Source: an uncultured Clostridia bacterium (GTDB taxonomy: Bacteria; Bacillota; Clostridia; TANB77; CAG-508). From it: a stretch of 64,000 bases of DNA. The notes beneath the pieces are model-generated. The model was not told where the DNA came from. It did not search any database and saw only the letters and a list, made by a program, of their open reading frames with translations. The DNA lies in contig CALXXZ010000005.1 in NCBI GenBank assembly GCA_944392805.1, forward strand, positions 1-64,000, in the 5' to 3' direction. Shown piece after piece: positions 55,185 through 64,000 of the stretch; within the stretch, counting starts at the first letter, position 1; the number at the start of each line of letters is the position of its first letter. Both the position numbers and the translations under genes were made by a program.

Positions 55185-56138
55185 ATGGTTACGAATAAGA
55201 AAGTTGTATTAGTAGGAGCCGGATTTGTAGGAATGAGTATGGCATATTCATTACTTAATCAAGGTGGAGTCGATGAATTAGTCCTAATAGATGTTAATAA
55301 AGAAAAGACAATTGGTGAAGAAATGGATTTATCACATGGATTACCATATGCACCACAAAAAATGAAGATAAAAGCAGGAGACTATGATGAATGTAAAGAT
55401 GCAAACATAGTAGTAATTACAGCAGGATTAGCACAAAAACCAGGACAATCAAGACTAGACCTAGCAGTAGCAAATGCAAAAATAATGAAAGAAATAACTG
55501 AAAATGTAATGAAAAATGGATTTAAAGGAATATTTGTAGTAGCAAGTAATCCAGTGGATTTAATGACATATGTAGTAGCAGAAGTATCAGGAATGCCAAA
55601 ATCTAGAGTTATAGGTTCAGGAACAGTATTAGATACAGCAAGACTAAGATACTTAATTGCTGATTACTTAGAAGTATCTAGTAAAAATGTACATGCATAT
55701 ATATTAGGAGAACATGGAGATTCTTCATTAGTTCCATGGGAACATTGTTATGTTGGATGTAAAAAAATAATAGATATAATGAAAGATAATAATCATCCAA
55801 TGGAAGATTTGAAAAAGATTCATGATGGTGTATGGCAAGCAGCATATGAAATAATAGAAAAGAAAAAAGCAACATATTATGGAATAGGAATGGCTTTAAA
55901 CAGATTAGTAAAAGCTATATTAAATGACGAAAATTCAATATTAACAGTTTCAACATATCAAAATAATGAATATGGCCAAGAAGGAATGTATATAGGAGTT
56001 CCAGCAATCATAAATAGAAATGGAGTAAAAGAAATTTTACAATTAAAATTGAATAAACAAGATCAAGATAAATTTAATCATAGTTGTGAGATTATGAAAG
56101 AAAATATAGAAAAAGAAATAAAACCAATAATAAAATAA
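55185..56138 (+). CDS. ldh: L-lactate dehydrogenase
   Basis: Reduces pyruvate to L-lactate with NADH, regenerating NAD in fermentation. The 317-residue protein has the dinucleotide motif VVLVGAGFVGMSMAYSLLNQ. The substrate loop AQKPGQSRLDL carries Gln at the lactate-specific position (an Arg there would indicate malate dehydrogenase). SNPVDLMTYVV and the catalytic GEHGDSSLVPWEH with its His are present. It is single-gene with its own promoter, and is followed by a nested palindromic element. Confidence 0.95.
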   Translation: MVTNKKVVLVGAGFVGMSMAYSLLNQGGVDELVLIDVNKEKTIGEEMDLSHGLPYAPQKMKIKAGDYDECKDANIVVITAGLAQKPGQSRLDLAVANAKIMKEITENVMKNGFKGIFVVASNPVDLMTYVVAEVSGMPKSRVIGSGTVLDTARLRYLIADYLEVSSKNVHAYILGEHGDSSLVPWEHCYVGCKKIIDIMKDNNHPMEDLKKIHDGVWQAAYEIIEKKKATYYGIGMALNRLVKAILNDENSILTVSTYQNNEYGQEGMYIGVPAIINRNGVKEILQLKLNKQDQDKFNHSCEIMKENIEKEIKPIIK

Positions 56139-56149
56139 TAAAAAGTAAA

Positions 56150-56357
56150 AAGGGGACGGTTCTGTTTGGAAGGGGACGGTCCTCTTTAGTGTGTTTTCTA
56201 TGCTTATCATAAACGAAAAATTTATATATTACTATTCCATAGCAAAAACATATTCTGGGTCTTCGTCGGGGGTCTTTGCTTTATTTCATAGTAATATATA
56301 AATTTTTCATTATATTTATAAATTTGAAAAATGCACTAAAGAGGACCGTCCCCTTTT
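56150..56357. repeat. nested palindromic element, MITE-like (GGGACRGTCC family, copies 4-6)
   Basis: Outer arms AAGGGGACGGTCCTCTTTAG-TGTG (56170-56197) and its near-complement (56327-56357). Inner perfect 20-bp arms AAAAATTTATATATTACTAT (56216-56235) and complement (56288-56307), and innermost AGCAAA/TTTGCT around a GC-rich loop GGGTCTTCGTCGGGGGTC. A further partial copy (GGGGACGGTTCTG) starts at 56152. No ORF lies within. Confidence 0.85.
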
Positions 56358-56381
56358 GAATGAAGAAATTATCATAAAAAC

Positions 56382-56410
56382 TTGTAATTTTAGCGTAAAC
56401 GCGATATAAT
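56382..56410 (+). promoter_or_regulatory. promoter of the gatC operon
   Basis: TTGTAA (56382-56387), 17-base spacer, TATAAT (56405-56410), 29 bases before ATG 56439. Confidence 0.65.
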
Positions 56411-56438
56411 AAGCAAAGAAAAAAATAAGGAGGTAACT

Positions 56439-56726
56439 ATGCAAGTAAGTAGAGAAGAAATATTGCATATTGCAAATTTAGCACAATTAGAATTAAAAGA
56501 AGAAGAGATTGAAAAATATCAAACAAATTTACAAGAAATATTAAATTTTGCGAATATTGTAAACAATGCACCTGTTGAAGGTTTAGATATAACAATAGGA
56601 GCAAATGAAGCTAAAAATGTATTTAGAAAAGATGAAGTAAAAATATTTGAAAATATAGAAGGATTGTTAGAAAATGCACCAACACAAGAGCAACATATGT
56701 TCAAAATACCAAAAGTAATAAACTAA
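56439..56726 (+). CDS. gatC: Asp-tRNA(Asn)/Glu-tRNA(Gln) amidotransferase subunit C
   Basis: A 95-residue belt subunit that holds GatA to GatB. The pattern EEILHIANLAQLELKEEEIE, QTNLQEILNFANIVNNAPVE and a C-terminal FKIPKVI is canonical. Full length, with AAGGAGG before ATG. It leads an operon in which a HAD-type gene is inserted before gatA. Confidence 0.95.
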   Translation: MQVSREEILHIANLAQLELKEEEIEKYQTNLQEILNFANIVNNAPVEGLDITIGANEAKNVFRKDEVKIFENIEGLLENAPTQEQHMFKIPKVIN

Positions 56727-56753
56727 TGTATGCAAAATAAGTTAGGAGAAAAA

Positions 56754-57344
56754 ATGAATATAGGAATCGATATAGATGATACAATTGCAAAAACATCAGA
56801 AGAAATGGATTTTTATGCAAAAGAATATACAGAAAAAATTCTGAAAAGAGAATTTGAAATAAATGAAAATAGAGTAATTGAAGCAATGTGGGCTCAAAAA
56901 GTGTATAATTGGACAGTAGAAGAAGATAAGAAATTTTGGGAATTATATTATGAAAAAATAATGAAAAATGTACGACCTAAGGAAAATGCAGTAGAAGTTA
57001 TAAATAAATTGTATAAAAATAATACAATAGCAATAATAACAGCAAGATGGGACAAAGAAAATAATATAATTGAACAGATAACAAAAAAATGGTTAGATGA
57101 AAATGAAATTAAGTATAACAAAATATTTTTAGGTTATGAAGATAAAAGAAAAATAGTGCAAGAAAATAATATTGATATATTTATAGATGATAATTTAAAA
57201 ACATGTGAATTAATTGCCGATATGAATATAAAAGTACTAATGATGAATACAAGACTTAATAAAAATGTAAATGTAAAAAATCAAAAAATAGAAAGAGTCT
57301 TTTCATGGAAAGAAATAGAAGAAAAGTGTACTAAAAATAGGTAA
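56754..57344 (+). CDS. HAD-superfamily 5'-nucleotidase-like protein
   Basis: The 196-residue protein starts at ATG 56754 after TAGGAG. HAD motif I is IGIDIDDTIAKTSEE near the start (DxD), motif II IAIITAR near 98, and motif III/IV KYNKIFLGYEDKRKIV and IFIDDNLKTCELI. It resembles the YqfW/NT5C subgroup that removes phosphate from nucleotides or handles damaged ones; the substrate is unproven. It lies between gatC and gatA on the same strand with short gaps, so is co-transcribed with the amidotransferase. Confidence 0.85.
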   Translation: MNIGIDIDDTIAKTSEEMDFYAKEYTEKILKREFEINENRVIEAMWAQKVYNWTVEEDKKFWELYYEKIMKNVRPKENAVEVINKLYKNNTIAIITARWDKENNIIEQITKKWLDENEIKYNKIFLGYEDKRKIVQENNIDIFIDDNLKTCELIADMNIKVLMMNTRLNKNVNVKNQKIERVFSWKEIEEKCTKNR

Positions 57345-57370
57345 TGCAAAATGAGTAAGGAGGAAAAAGA

Positions 57371-58822
57371 ATGGATATTACAGAATTAACTGTACATGAA
57401 TTGTTAGAAAAATTAAAAACTAAAGAATTAACAATAAAAGAAATAAATGAAGCATATGCAAAAAGAATAGAAGAAAAAGAAAAAGATGTAGATGCTTTTG
57501 TAACAGTACTTACAGAACAAGCATTAGAGCAAGCAAAACAAGTTCCAGAAAATTCAGGAGAATTAGCAGGAATACCAATAGGAATAAAAGATAATATATG
57601 TACAAAAGGAATAAAAACAACATGTAGTTCAAAAATGTTAGAAAACTTTGTATCACCATATGATGCAACAGTAATGGAAAAAATAAATTCTAAAGGAATG
57701 ATAACATTAGGAAAACTAAATATGGATGAATTTGCAATGGGAGGTTCAACAGAATATTCATATTTTAAGAAAACAAAAAATCCATGGGATTTAAATAGAG
57801 TACCAGGAGGTTCATCAGGAGGCTCAGCAGCAGCAGTTGCAGCAAACATGGTACCATGGGCACTTGGAACAGATACAGGAGGAAGTATAAGACAACCTGC
57901 AAGTTTATGTGGAGTAGTAGGCTTAAAACCAACATATGGACTAGTTTCAAGATATGGAGTAGTAGCATTTGCATCATCACTTGACCAAGTTGGAACATTT
58001 ACAAAAGATGTTGAAGATTGTGCAATACTTTTAAATGTAATAGCAGGTAAAGATGAAAAAGATTCAACATCAGTAGATGTAGGAGAAAAAGATTATACAA
58101 AAGCACTACAAAAAGATGTAAAAGGATTAAAAATAGGAGTTCCAAAGGAATTCTATGGAGAAGGAATAAATCCTGAAGTTAAAAAATCTTTAGAACAAGC
58201 AATAGAAAAATATAAAGAAATGGGAGCAGAAATAGAAGAATTCTCATTAGACATTGCAAATTATTCATTAGCAACATATTATATAATTGCCTGTGCAGAA
58301 GCTAGTTCAAACTTAGGAAGATTTGATGGGATTAGATACACATATAGAGCACCAGAAGCAAAAAATTTAAAAGAAATTTATAAAAAATCAAGAAGTGAAG
58401 GATTTGGAGCAGAAGTAAAAAGAAGAATTATACTTGGAACTTATGTACTTTCATCAGGATATTATGATGCATATTACAAAAAAGCACAACAAGTACGTAC
58501 ATTAGTAATGAATGAATTTAACAAAGCATTTGAAAAATATGATGTAATTATAACTCCAACATCTCCAACAGTAGCATTTAAAATAGGAGAGAAATCAAGT
58601 AATCCTATGGAAATGTATTTAGCAGATATATGTACAGTATCAGTAAATATAGCAGGATTACCAGGAATATCAATTCCATGTGGGGTAGATAGTCAAGGTT
58701 TACCAATAGGAATGCAAATAATAGGAAATAAATTTGAAGAAGAGAAAATTCTAAAAGTAGCATATGCATTTGAACAAGAAACAAACTTTAGAGAAAAATA
58801 TAAACCACAATTCAAAAAATAA
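57371..58822 (+). CDS. gatA: Asp-tRNA(Asn)/Glu-tRNA(Gln) amidotransferase subunit A
   Basis: Glutaminase/amidase subunit that releases ammonia for transamidation. The 483-residue protein has the amidase signature: catalytic Lys in [15 protein letters not shown], then [20 protein letters not shown], and [20 protein letters not shown] with the cis-Ser and Ser nucleophile. [20 protein letters not shown] follows. Presence of gatCAB implies indirect charging of tRNA-Gln or tRNA-Asn. TAAGGAGG precedes ATG 57371. Confidence 0.97.
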   Translation: MDITELTVHELLEKLKTKELTIKEINEAYAKRIEEKEKDVDAFVTVLTEQALEQAKQVPENSGELAGIPIGIKDNICTKGIKTTCSSKMLENFVSPYDATVMEKINSKGMITLGKLNMDEFAMGGSTEYSYFKKTKNPWDLNRVPGGSSGGSAAAVAANMVPWALGTDTGGSIRQPASLCGVVGLKPTYGLVSRYGVVAFASSLDQVGTFTKDVEDCAILLNVIAGKDEKDSTSVDVGEKDYTKALQKDVKGLKIGVPKEFYGEGINPEVKKSLEQAIEKYKEMGAEIEEFSLDIANYSLATYYIIACAEASSNLGRFDGIRYTYRAPEAKNLKEIYKKSRSEGFGAEVKRRIILGTYVLSSGYYDAYYKKAQQVRTLVMNEFNKAFEKYDVIITPTSPTVAFKIGEKSSNPMEMYLADICTVSVNIAGLPGISIPCGVDSQGLPIGMQIIGNKFEEEKILKVAYAFEQETNFREKYKPQFKK

Positions 58823-58837
58823 TAAGGAGGCAAATAA

Positions 58838-60277
58838 ATGTCAAGAGAAGATTATGAAATAGTAATGGGACTAGAAGTTCATGCAGAATTATCAACAAAA
58901 ACAAAAATATTCTGTTCATGTCCAACAGCATTTGGAGCAGCACCAAATACACAAGTATGCCCAATTTGTATGGCAATGCCAGGAACATTACCAGTTTTAA
59001 ATGAAAAAGTAGTAGAATATGCGGTAAAAGCAGGATTAGCAACAAATTGTGAAATAGAGAGAAACAGTAAAAATGATAGAAAAAATTATTTTTACCCAGA
59101 CTTACCAAAAGCATATCAAATATCACAATATGATAAACCATTATGTAAAAAAGGTTATATAGAAATTGAAACAAGTCAAGGGAAAAAGAAAATAGGAATC
59201 ACTCGTATCCATATAGAAGAAGACGCAGGAAAATTAAATCACGATGAATTAGGTGGAGGAAGTTTAGTAGATTTAAATAGAGCTGGTGTACCACTTATAG
59301 AAATTGTATCAGAACCAGACTTTCGCACAGTAGAAGAAGTTGATACATATTTGAAAAAATTAAAATCAATATTAGAATATATTGAGGTATCAGATTGTAA
59401 AATGCAAGAAGGTTCATATAGGGCAGATGTAAATGTTTCAATTCGTAAAAAAGGAGAAACAAAATTAGGTACTCGTACAGAAATGAAAAACATGAACTCT
59501 TTTAGAAGCATTACAAGAGCTCTTGAATATGAAATTAATAGACAAATCGATGTAGTTGAAAATGGAGGAATAATTGAACAAGAAACACTTAGATGGGATG
59601 AAGTTTCAGGAAAAACATTTTCAATGAGAGATAAAGAAGATGCTCAAGATTATAGATATTTTCCTGAACCAGATTTAGTAGCAATAAATCTATCAGAAGA
59701 ATATATTGAAAGAATCAAAAAAGATTTACCAGAAATGCCTGAAAGCAGAAAACAAAGGTATTTAGAAGAATATAAACTTTCTGAAAAAGACGCAGGAATA
59801 TTAACATCTTCAAAATATTTATCAGATTTATTTGAAAAAGCTTCAGAAGTTTGTGGAAATTATAAAGCTGTTAATAACTGGATAATTTCTGATATTTCAA
59901 GAATATTGAATGAAACAGAGATGGACCCAATTGAAATACCTTTTGATGCTAATCAATTAGGAAAACTTGTAATTTTAATTGATAAAGGAACTATAAGTTC
60001 AAGTATTGGAAAAAAAGTCTTAGAAGAACTTTTTGAAAATCCAAGAGATCCAGAAGATATTATTAAAGAAAAAGGGTGGATACAGATTTCTGATGAAGGA
60101 GAAATTAAACAATTAGTTTTAAAAATTATTGAAGCAAATCCTCAATCAGTTGCCGATTTTAAAGCAGGTAAAGATAGAGCTATTGGTTTCTTAGTAGGAC
60201 AAGCTATGAAAGAAACTAAGGGTAAAGCAAATCCACAAATGCTTAATAAAATGTTTGCAGAAGAATTAAAAAAATAA
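58838..60277 (+). CDS. gatB: Asp-tRNA(Asn)/Glu-tRNA(Gln) amidotransferase subunit B
   Basis: Kinase/transamidase subunit that phosphorylates the mis-acylated aminoacyl-tRNA and adds ammonia. The 479-residue protein opens with EIVMGLEVHAELSTKTKIFC and has the zinc-site cysteines (CSCPTAFGA, CPICMAMPGTLP), YFYPDLPKAYQISQYDKPLC, HIEEDAGKLNH and the C-terminal YqeY-like tRNA-binding tail (VGQAMKETKGKANPQMLNKM). It follows gatA by 15 bases. Confidence 0.97.
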   Translation: MSREDYEIVMGLEVHAELSTKTKIFCSCPTAFGAAPNTQVCPICMAMPGTLPVLNEKVVEYAVKAGLATNCEIERNSKNDRKNYFYPDLPKAYQISQYDKPLCKKGYIEIETSQGKKKIGITRIHIEEDAGKLNHDELGGGSLVDLNRAGVPLIEIVSEPDFRTVEEVDTYLKKLKSILEYIEVSDCKMQEGSYRADVNVSIRKKGETKLGTRTEMKNMNSFRSITRALEYEINRQIDVVENGGIIEQETLRWDEVSGKTFSMRDKEDAQDYRYFPEPDLVAINLSEEYIERIKKDLPEMPESRKQRYLEEYKLSEKDAGILTSSKYLSDLFEKASEVCGNYKAVNNWIISDISRILNETEMDPIEIPFDANQLGKLVILIDKGTISSSIGKKVLEELFENPRDPEDIIKEKGWIQISDEGEIKQLVLKIIEANPQSVADFKAGKDRAIGFLVGQAMKETKGKANPQMLNKMFAEELKK

Positions 60278-60283
60278 TCAATA

Positions 60284-60356
60284 AAAAAGAAATATATAAC
60301 TTTTGAATAAAGCCATAGATATGTTTCGGCTATGAGAAAGTTATATATTTCTTTTT
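60284..60356. terminator. large perfect hairpin after gatB, bidirectional terminator
   Basis: 20-bp arms AAAAAGAAATATATAACTTT (60284-60303) and complement (60337-60356), with an inner GCCATA/TATG pairing. It ends in T-runs in both directions between convergent gatB and the minus-strand gene. Confidence 0.82.
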
Positions 60357-60368
60357 ATTACTATAATT

Positions 60369-60614
60369 TTATAATCCTTGTTTTCTTATAAAATCAACAA
60401 CAATTCCACAAATAATAAATTCAACTGCAAAAGTGAAACTAGACTTCATTAATATCATACCCAAATGATAAAAAAATACAGATCCCAAAAGTATGTAAGA
60501 TAATAGAACTCCAATTGCAGCTAAACAAACAAATCCAGAAAACAATAAACCATATTTCATAATTTTATATGTATCTTTATCTAAATTTTTTAAACCTGTG
60601 ATTATCTTTTGCAT
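60369..60614 (-). CDS. small two-helix membrane protein
   Basis: The 81-residue protein starts at ATG 60614 (complement) behind GAGGTG. It has a basic start (QKIITGLKNLDKDTYKIMKY) and two hydrophobic helices (about 22-45 and 50-74), ending RKQGL. Small proteins of this layout are common in Clostridia next to radA, but no function is assigned. It is divergent from radA; the longer reading to 60692 would overlap the radA promoter side and has no ribosome binding site. Confidence 0.65.
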   Translation of the reverse strand: MQKIITGLKNLDKDTYKIMKYGLLFSGFVCLAAIGVLLSYILLGSVFFYHLGMILMKSSFTFAVEFIICGIVVDFIRKQGL

Positions 60615-60708
60615 AGCATTCACCTCATAATTAATAATAACATGATACAAGAAGAAAATCAAAGGAAATATATGACAATAAAAAGCAAACACTATTTTGT
60701 TAGGAGTA

Positions 60709-60737
60709 TTGATTTTTATGAAAAAATATTATATAAT
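60709..60737 (+). promoter_or_regulatory. promoter of radA
   Basis: TTGATT (60709-60714), 17-base spacer, TATAAT (60732-60737), 31 bases before ATG 60768. Confidence 0.65.
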
Positions 60738-60767
60738 GCGAAACAAAAGCAAGGAAGGGAAAATAAA

Positions 60768-62129
60768 ATGGCAAAAGCAAAAACAGTATTTGTATGTAGT
60801 GAATGTGGAAACGAATCACCAAAATGGTTAGGAAAATGTCCGGCGTGTAATAGTTGGAACACATTTTACGAGCAAAAAATAGAAAAATATACAGAAACAA
60901 ATAAAATAGAAAAAAAGATAAATAATACTCCAAAACCACTAAACAGTTATGTAGGACAAGAGGCAAATAGAACATCAACAGGATATTCAGAATTAGACAG
61001 AGTATTAGGAGGAGGACTAGTAAAAGGTTCATTAATATTATTAGGAGGAGAACCTGGAATAGGAAAATCAACATTAATCCTACAACTATGTGAAAAAGTA
61101 CAAGGAGAAGGAAAAGTATTATATGTATCAGGAGAAGAATCAGCAGAACAAATAAAATTAAGAGCAGATAGATTAAACGTAAAAAATGAAGAATTAATGT
61201 TTTTAGGAGAAACTGATATAGATATAGTAAAAGATGCAATAACAGAAACAAAACCAAAACTAGTAATAATAGACTCAATACAAACAATGTATTCAGATGA
61301 AATAACTGCAGCTGCTGGAAGTGTTAGTCAAGTAAGAGAAATTACTTCACAAATTATGAGAGTATGCAAATCACAACAAATAACAACAATAATAATAGGG
61401 CATGTAACAAAAGAAGGAAATATAGCAGGACCAAGAGTATTAGAACATATGGTAGACACAGTATTGTATTTAGAAGGAGAAAGATACAATACATATAGAA
61501 TACTAAGAGCAGTAAAAAATAGATTTGGTTCAACAAATGAAATTGGGATGTTTGAAATGAAACAAGAAGGAATGTGTGAAGTAACAAATCCATCAGATGT
61601 ATTAATAACAGAAAGAGAAGACAACCCATCAGGATCATGTATAGTAGCAAGTTTAGAAGGAACAAGACCAATATTAGTAGAAATGCAAGCATTAACATCT
61701 CAAAGTGTATTTGGAATACCAAAGAGAACAGGAAATGGATTTGACTATAACAGACTAGCTGTGTTAATAGCAGTATTAGAAAAAAGAGCAGGACTAATGT
61801 TAGGTGCACAAGACATATATTTGAATATTGCCGGAGGAATGAAATTAACAGAGCCAGCAGTAGACTTGGGGATAATAGCAACAGTAGCATCAGCATTTAA
61901 AAATATACCAATAGCAAAAGACGTTGTAGTCATAGGAGAAGTAGGGCTAACAGGAGAAGTAAGGAGAATAAATTTAATAGAAAAAAGACTAAAAGAAGCG
62001 GAAAAATTAGGGTTTAAAACATGCATAATTCCAGAAAGTAACAAAAAAGGCTTGAAAGATGAGTTCAAATTAGATATAATAGGTGTGAAAAATATAGGGG
62101 AAGCATTAAAAATACTTGGAATCAAATAA
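60768..62129 (+). CDS. radA: DNA repair protein RadA
   Basis: RecA-like helicase that processes recombination intermediates. ATG 60768 (with AAGGAAGGGA) gives a 453-residue protein of normal length; the longer reading has no support. The N-terminal C4 zinc finger is CSECGNESPKWLGKCPAC. Walker A is GGEPGIGKSTLIL near 93, and the RadA-specific motif is AVKNRFGSTNEIGMFEM near 253. The C-terminal Lon-protease-like domain shows YLNIAGGMKLTEPAVDLGII and PESNKKGLKDEF. It pairs with disA 31 bases downstream, as in Bacillus. Confidence 0.97.
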   Translation: MAKAKTVFVCSECGNESPKWLGKCPACNSWNTFYEQKIEKYTETNKIEKKINNTPKPLNSYVGQEANRTSTGYSELDRVLGGGLVKGSLILLGGEPGIGKSTLILQLCEKVQGEGKVLYVSGEESAEQIKLRADRLNVKNEELMFLGETDIDIVKDAITETKPKLVIIDSIQTMYSDEITAAAGSVSQVREITSQIMRVCKSQQITTIIIGHVTKEGNIAGPRVLEHMVDTVLYLEGERYNTYRILRAVKNRFGSTNEIGMFEMKQEGMCEVTNPSDVLITEREDNPSGSCIVASLEGTRPILVEMQALTSQSVFGIPKRTGNGFDYNRLAVLIAVLEKRAGLMLGAQDIYLNIAGGMKLTEPAVDLGIIATVASAFKNIPIAKDVVVIGEVGLTGEVRRINLIEKRLKEAEKLGFKTCIIPESNKKGLKDEFKLDIIGVKNIGEALKILGIK

Positions 62130-62160
62130 AAATTCAATCTAAAACAGAAAGAGGTGAAAA

Positions 62161-63234
62161 ATGAAGACAATAAAGGAAGACCCATTAGCAGAGATATTAA
62201 AAAAGATTGCCCCAGGAACATCAATAAGAGAAGGACTAGATAATATATTAAGAGCAAAAACAGGAGCACTATTATTAATAACAGATAAGCAAGAAGTAAT
62301 AGATGAAGTAGTAGATGGTGGATTTTATATAAATGAAGAATATACATCATCAAAATTATATGAACTCGCTAAAATGGATGGAGCTATAGTACTAAGTGGA
62401 GATATGAAAAGGATTATATTTGCAAATGCACAATTAATTCCGTCATATGAAATACCTACAGTAGAAACTGGAACAAGACATAGAACAGCAGAAAGAACCG
62501 CAAAACAGACTGGAGAATTAGTAATAAGTATATCTCAGAGAAGAAACATAATAACAATATTTAAAGAAAATAGCAGATATATATTAGAAGAAACGGGAGT
62601 AGTGCTAAATAAAGCAAATCAAGCAATACAAACACTAGAAAAATATAGAAAAGTATATGACACTAAGTTAAGTATATTAAATGAATATGAATTTAATGAT
62701 ATAGTAACACTAGATAATGTACTTGTAGTAATACAAAGAGCAGAAATGGTAATGAGAATAGTAGAAGAAATACAAAAACAGATATATGAACTAGGTGAAG
62801 ACGGTAGACTTGTAAGTATGCAATTAGAGGAATTAATTGGAGGACTAGAAAAAGAAGAATTGCAACTTATAAAAGACTATTTAGTAAAAGATGAAAAAGG
62901 AGAAGATATTCAAGAACAACTAACAAAATTAGGACCAGAAGAATTAATTAAAATGCAATCAATAGCAAAAATATTGGGATATGAAAGCTTCGAAAATTAT
63001 GAAGAATTAGCAGTATACCCAAAAGGATATAGAATACTAAGCAAAGTACCACGAATGCCAAGTAGTATTGTAGAAAAATTAGTAAAATCTTTCAAATCAT
63101 TTCAACATATATTAATGGCAGAAATAAATGAGTTAGACAAAGTTGAAGGAATTGGAGATGTAAGAGCTAGAACTATTAAACAATCTTTGAAGAAAATGCA
63201 AGAACAATTTGCATTTGAAAATATATTAATTTAG
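62161..63234 (+). CDS. disA: DNA integrity scanning protein DisA, diadenylate cyclase
   Basis: Octameric protein that makes cyclic di-AMP while scanning DNA and pauses at recombination intermediates, linked to RadA. The 357-residue protein has the DAC domain (about 10-150) with active-site blocks KMDGAIVLSGDMKRIIFANA (DGA) and VETGTRHRTAERTAKQTG (RHR), then a helical spine. The C-terminal helix-hairpin-helix domain is NELDKVEGIGDVRARTIKQS. In sporulating bacteria it controls entry to sporulation through c-di-AMP. Confidence 0.97.
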   Translation: MKTIKEDPLAEILKKIAPGTSIREGLDNILRAKTGALLLITDKQEVIDEVVDGGFYINEEYTSSKLYELAKMDGAIVLSGDMKRIIFANAQLIPSYEIPTVETGTRHRTAERTAKQTGELVISISQRRNIITIFKENSRYILEETGVVLNKANQAIQTLEKYRKVYDTKLSILNEYEFNDIVTLDNVLVVIQRAEMVMRIVEEIQKQIYELGEDGRLVSMQLEELIGGLEKEELQLIKDYLVKDEKGEDIQEQLTKLGPEELIKMQSIAKILGYESFENYEELAVYPKGYRILSKVPRMPSSIVEKLVKSFKSFQHILMAEINELDKVEGIGDVRARTIKQSLKKMQEQFAFENILI

Positions 63235-63250
63235 GAAGGAAAGAAAGAAA

Positions 63251-64000
63251 ATGAAAAAAGCATCAAACATAATAACAATAATTGCATTAATAGCAATAAT
63301 TGTTTTAATAGGAACAATATCATATGGATATTACAAGAAAGTGACAATGGAAGTAAAAAATCCAATAGTAACAATGGAAGTACAAGATTTTGGAACAATT
63401 AAATTAGAATTATACCCAGCTATGGCACCAGAAACTGTGTCAAACTTTGTAGCATTAGCACAAAATGGATTTTATGATGGATTAAAATTCCACAGAGTAG
63501 TGGATGGATTCATGATACAAGGTGGAGACAAAAATGGAGATGGAACAGGAACTCCAACATTAAGAGATTTAGGATTAGATGTTAGTGATGAAGAAAATAA
63601 AGAATATTGTATAACAGGAGAATTTTTAGCAAATGGAGATTCAAATAATACATTAAAACATAAAGAAGGGGTTATCTCAATGGCTAGAAGTGATTATACT
63701 TCATATTCTCCAGCATTAACAACAGAAAGTTATAATTCTGCAGGTTCACAATTCTTTATTATGACAGCTGAAACAGCTTCTTTAAATGGATATTATGCAC
63801 CATTTGGACAAGTAATCGAAGGAATGGATGTTGTACATGCAATAGAAAAAGTTGAAGTTAAAGCAGAAGAAACTGAAGGAGAATCAACTGAAGAATCAAC
63901 TGAAGAAAAAGAGAAAAGTATTCCTGTAAATGATGTAATAATTTCAAAAGTTACAGTAGAAACATATGGAGTTGATTATGGAAAACCAAAAACACTTGAT
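63251..64000 (+). CDS. membrane-anchored peptidyl-prolyl isomerase (cyclophilin), truncated by the window end
   Basis: 250 codons are visible from ATG 63251 (AGGAAGGAAAG upstream); the stop lies beyond the window. A signal-anchor helix (about residues 5-27, IITIIALIAIIVLIGTISYG) precedes a cyclophilin domain with PETVSNFVALAQNGFYDGLK, FHRVVDGFMIQGGDKNGDGT, GVISMARSDY and AGSQFFIMTAETASLNGYYA. An acidic, EST-rich insert near residues 205-220 is lineage-specific. It probably assists folding of exported proteins on the outer face of the membrane. Confidence 0.92.
   Translation, partial: MKKASNIITIIALIAIIVLIGTISYGYYKKVTMEVKNPIVTMEVQDFGTIKLELYPAMAPETVSNFVALAQNGFYDGLKFHRVVDGFMIQGGDKNGDGTGTPTLRDLGLDVSDEENKEYCITGEFLANGDSNNTLKHKEGVISMARSDYTSYSPALTTESYNSAGSQFFIMTAETASLNGYYAPFGQVIEGMDVVHAIEKVEVKAEETEGESTEESTEEKEKSIPVNDVIISKVTVETYGVDYGKPKTLD

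Noticed and set aside
60609..60767. N-terminal extension of RadA
   Set aside because: It would span the radA promoter and has no homology; the start at 60768 precedes the zinc finger at the usual distance.

Overview
The window is very AT-rich (by eye about 30% G+C) with strong AGGAGG-type ribosome binding sites. It carries spo0A, yqfC, yqfD, a pdaA-like deacetylase, gatCAB, disA, radA and a glmS ribozyme. Together these point to a spore-forming member of the Clostridia (Firmicutes), probably a gut or anaerobic lineage. No species can be named from the sequence alone.

Bases 1 to about 24,000 are the late half of a siphovirus-type prophage, all on the + strand. The order is terminase, portal, minor head protein, scaffold, capsid, head-tail connectors, tail tube, tail chaperone (with a -1 frameshift product), a promoter-terminator-bounded moron, tape measure (frameshifted), Dit, a Gp37-like hub, fibres, a carbohydrate-binding appendage, holin and an M23 endolysin. 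Integrase and early genes are not in the window, so the other phage end lies upstream. Two features stand out. The minor head protein carries a C-terminal ADP-ribosyltransferase domain. After the lysis genes comes a three-gene operon of an ADP-ribosyltransferase-fold protein, a small protein and a SecB-like chaperone, which is the layout of a toxin-antitoxin-chaperone phage-defence system of the CmdTAC kind.

From 24.0 to 25.25 kb lies a low-coding junction with a 47-codon ORF, a frameshifted XRE regulator, large hairpins and a 63-codon minus-strand gene preceded by tandem Spo0A-box-like repeats. From 25.25 to 33.5 kb are chromosomal genes: a BaiN-like flavoprotein, a YigZ-family protein, spo0A, a MazF-like-domain protein, a cytosolic alpha-amylase and a SpoVK/CbbX-like AAA+ ATPase. 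A tRNA-Gly(TCC) follows, then a decayed ORF6N/KilA-N-type phage gene and two uncharacterised genes, one with an HELGH metalloprotease motif.

The region 36.0 to 44.0 kb holds envelope and nucleic-acid housekeeping: an RluA pseudouridine synthase, a membrane M23 peptidase, glmS with its ribozyme, uvrC, a patatin phospholipase bracketed by palindromic repeats, an RlmI-like methyltransferase and a second RluA. At 45.1 to 48.2 kb is an agr-type quorum-sensing locus with agrB-agrD on + and the kinase/LytTR regulator pair convergent on -.

The rest (48.4 to 64 kb) is pdaA-yqfC-yqfD-unknown-ybeY-DUF3048, a TraX-like protein, L-lactate dehydrogenase, gatC-HAD-gatA-gatB, radA, disA and a truncated membrane-anchored cyclophilin. 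Intergenic spaces here contain a dispersed palindrome family (core GGGACRGTCC) and large, perfectly paired AT-rich hairpins.
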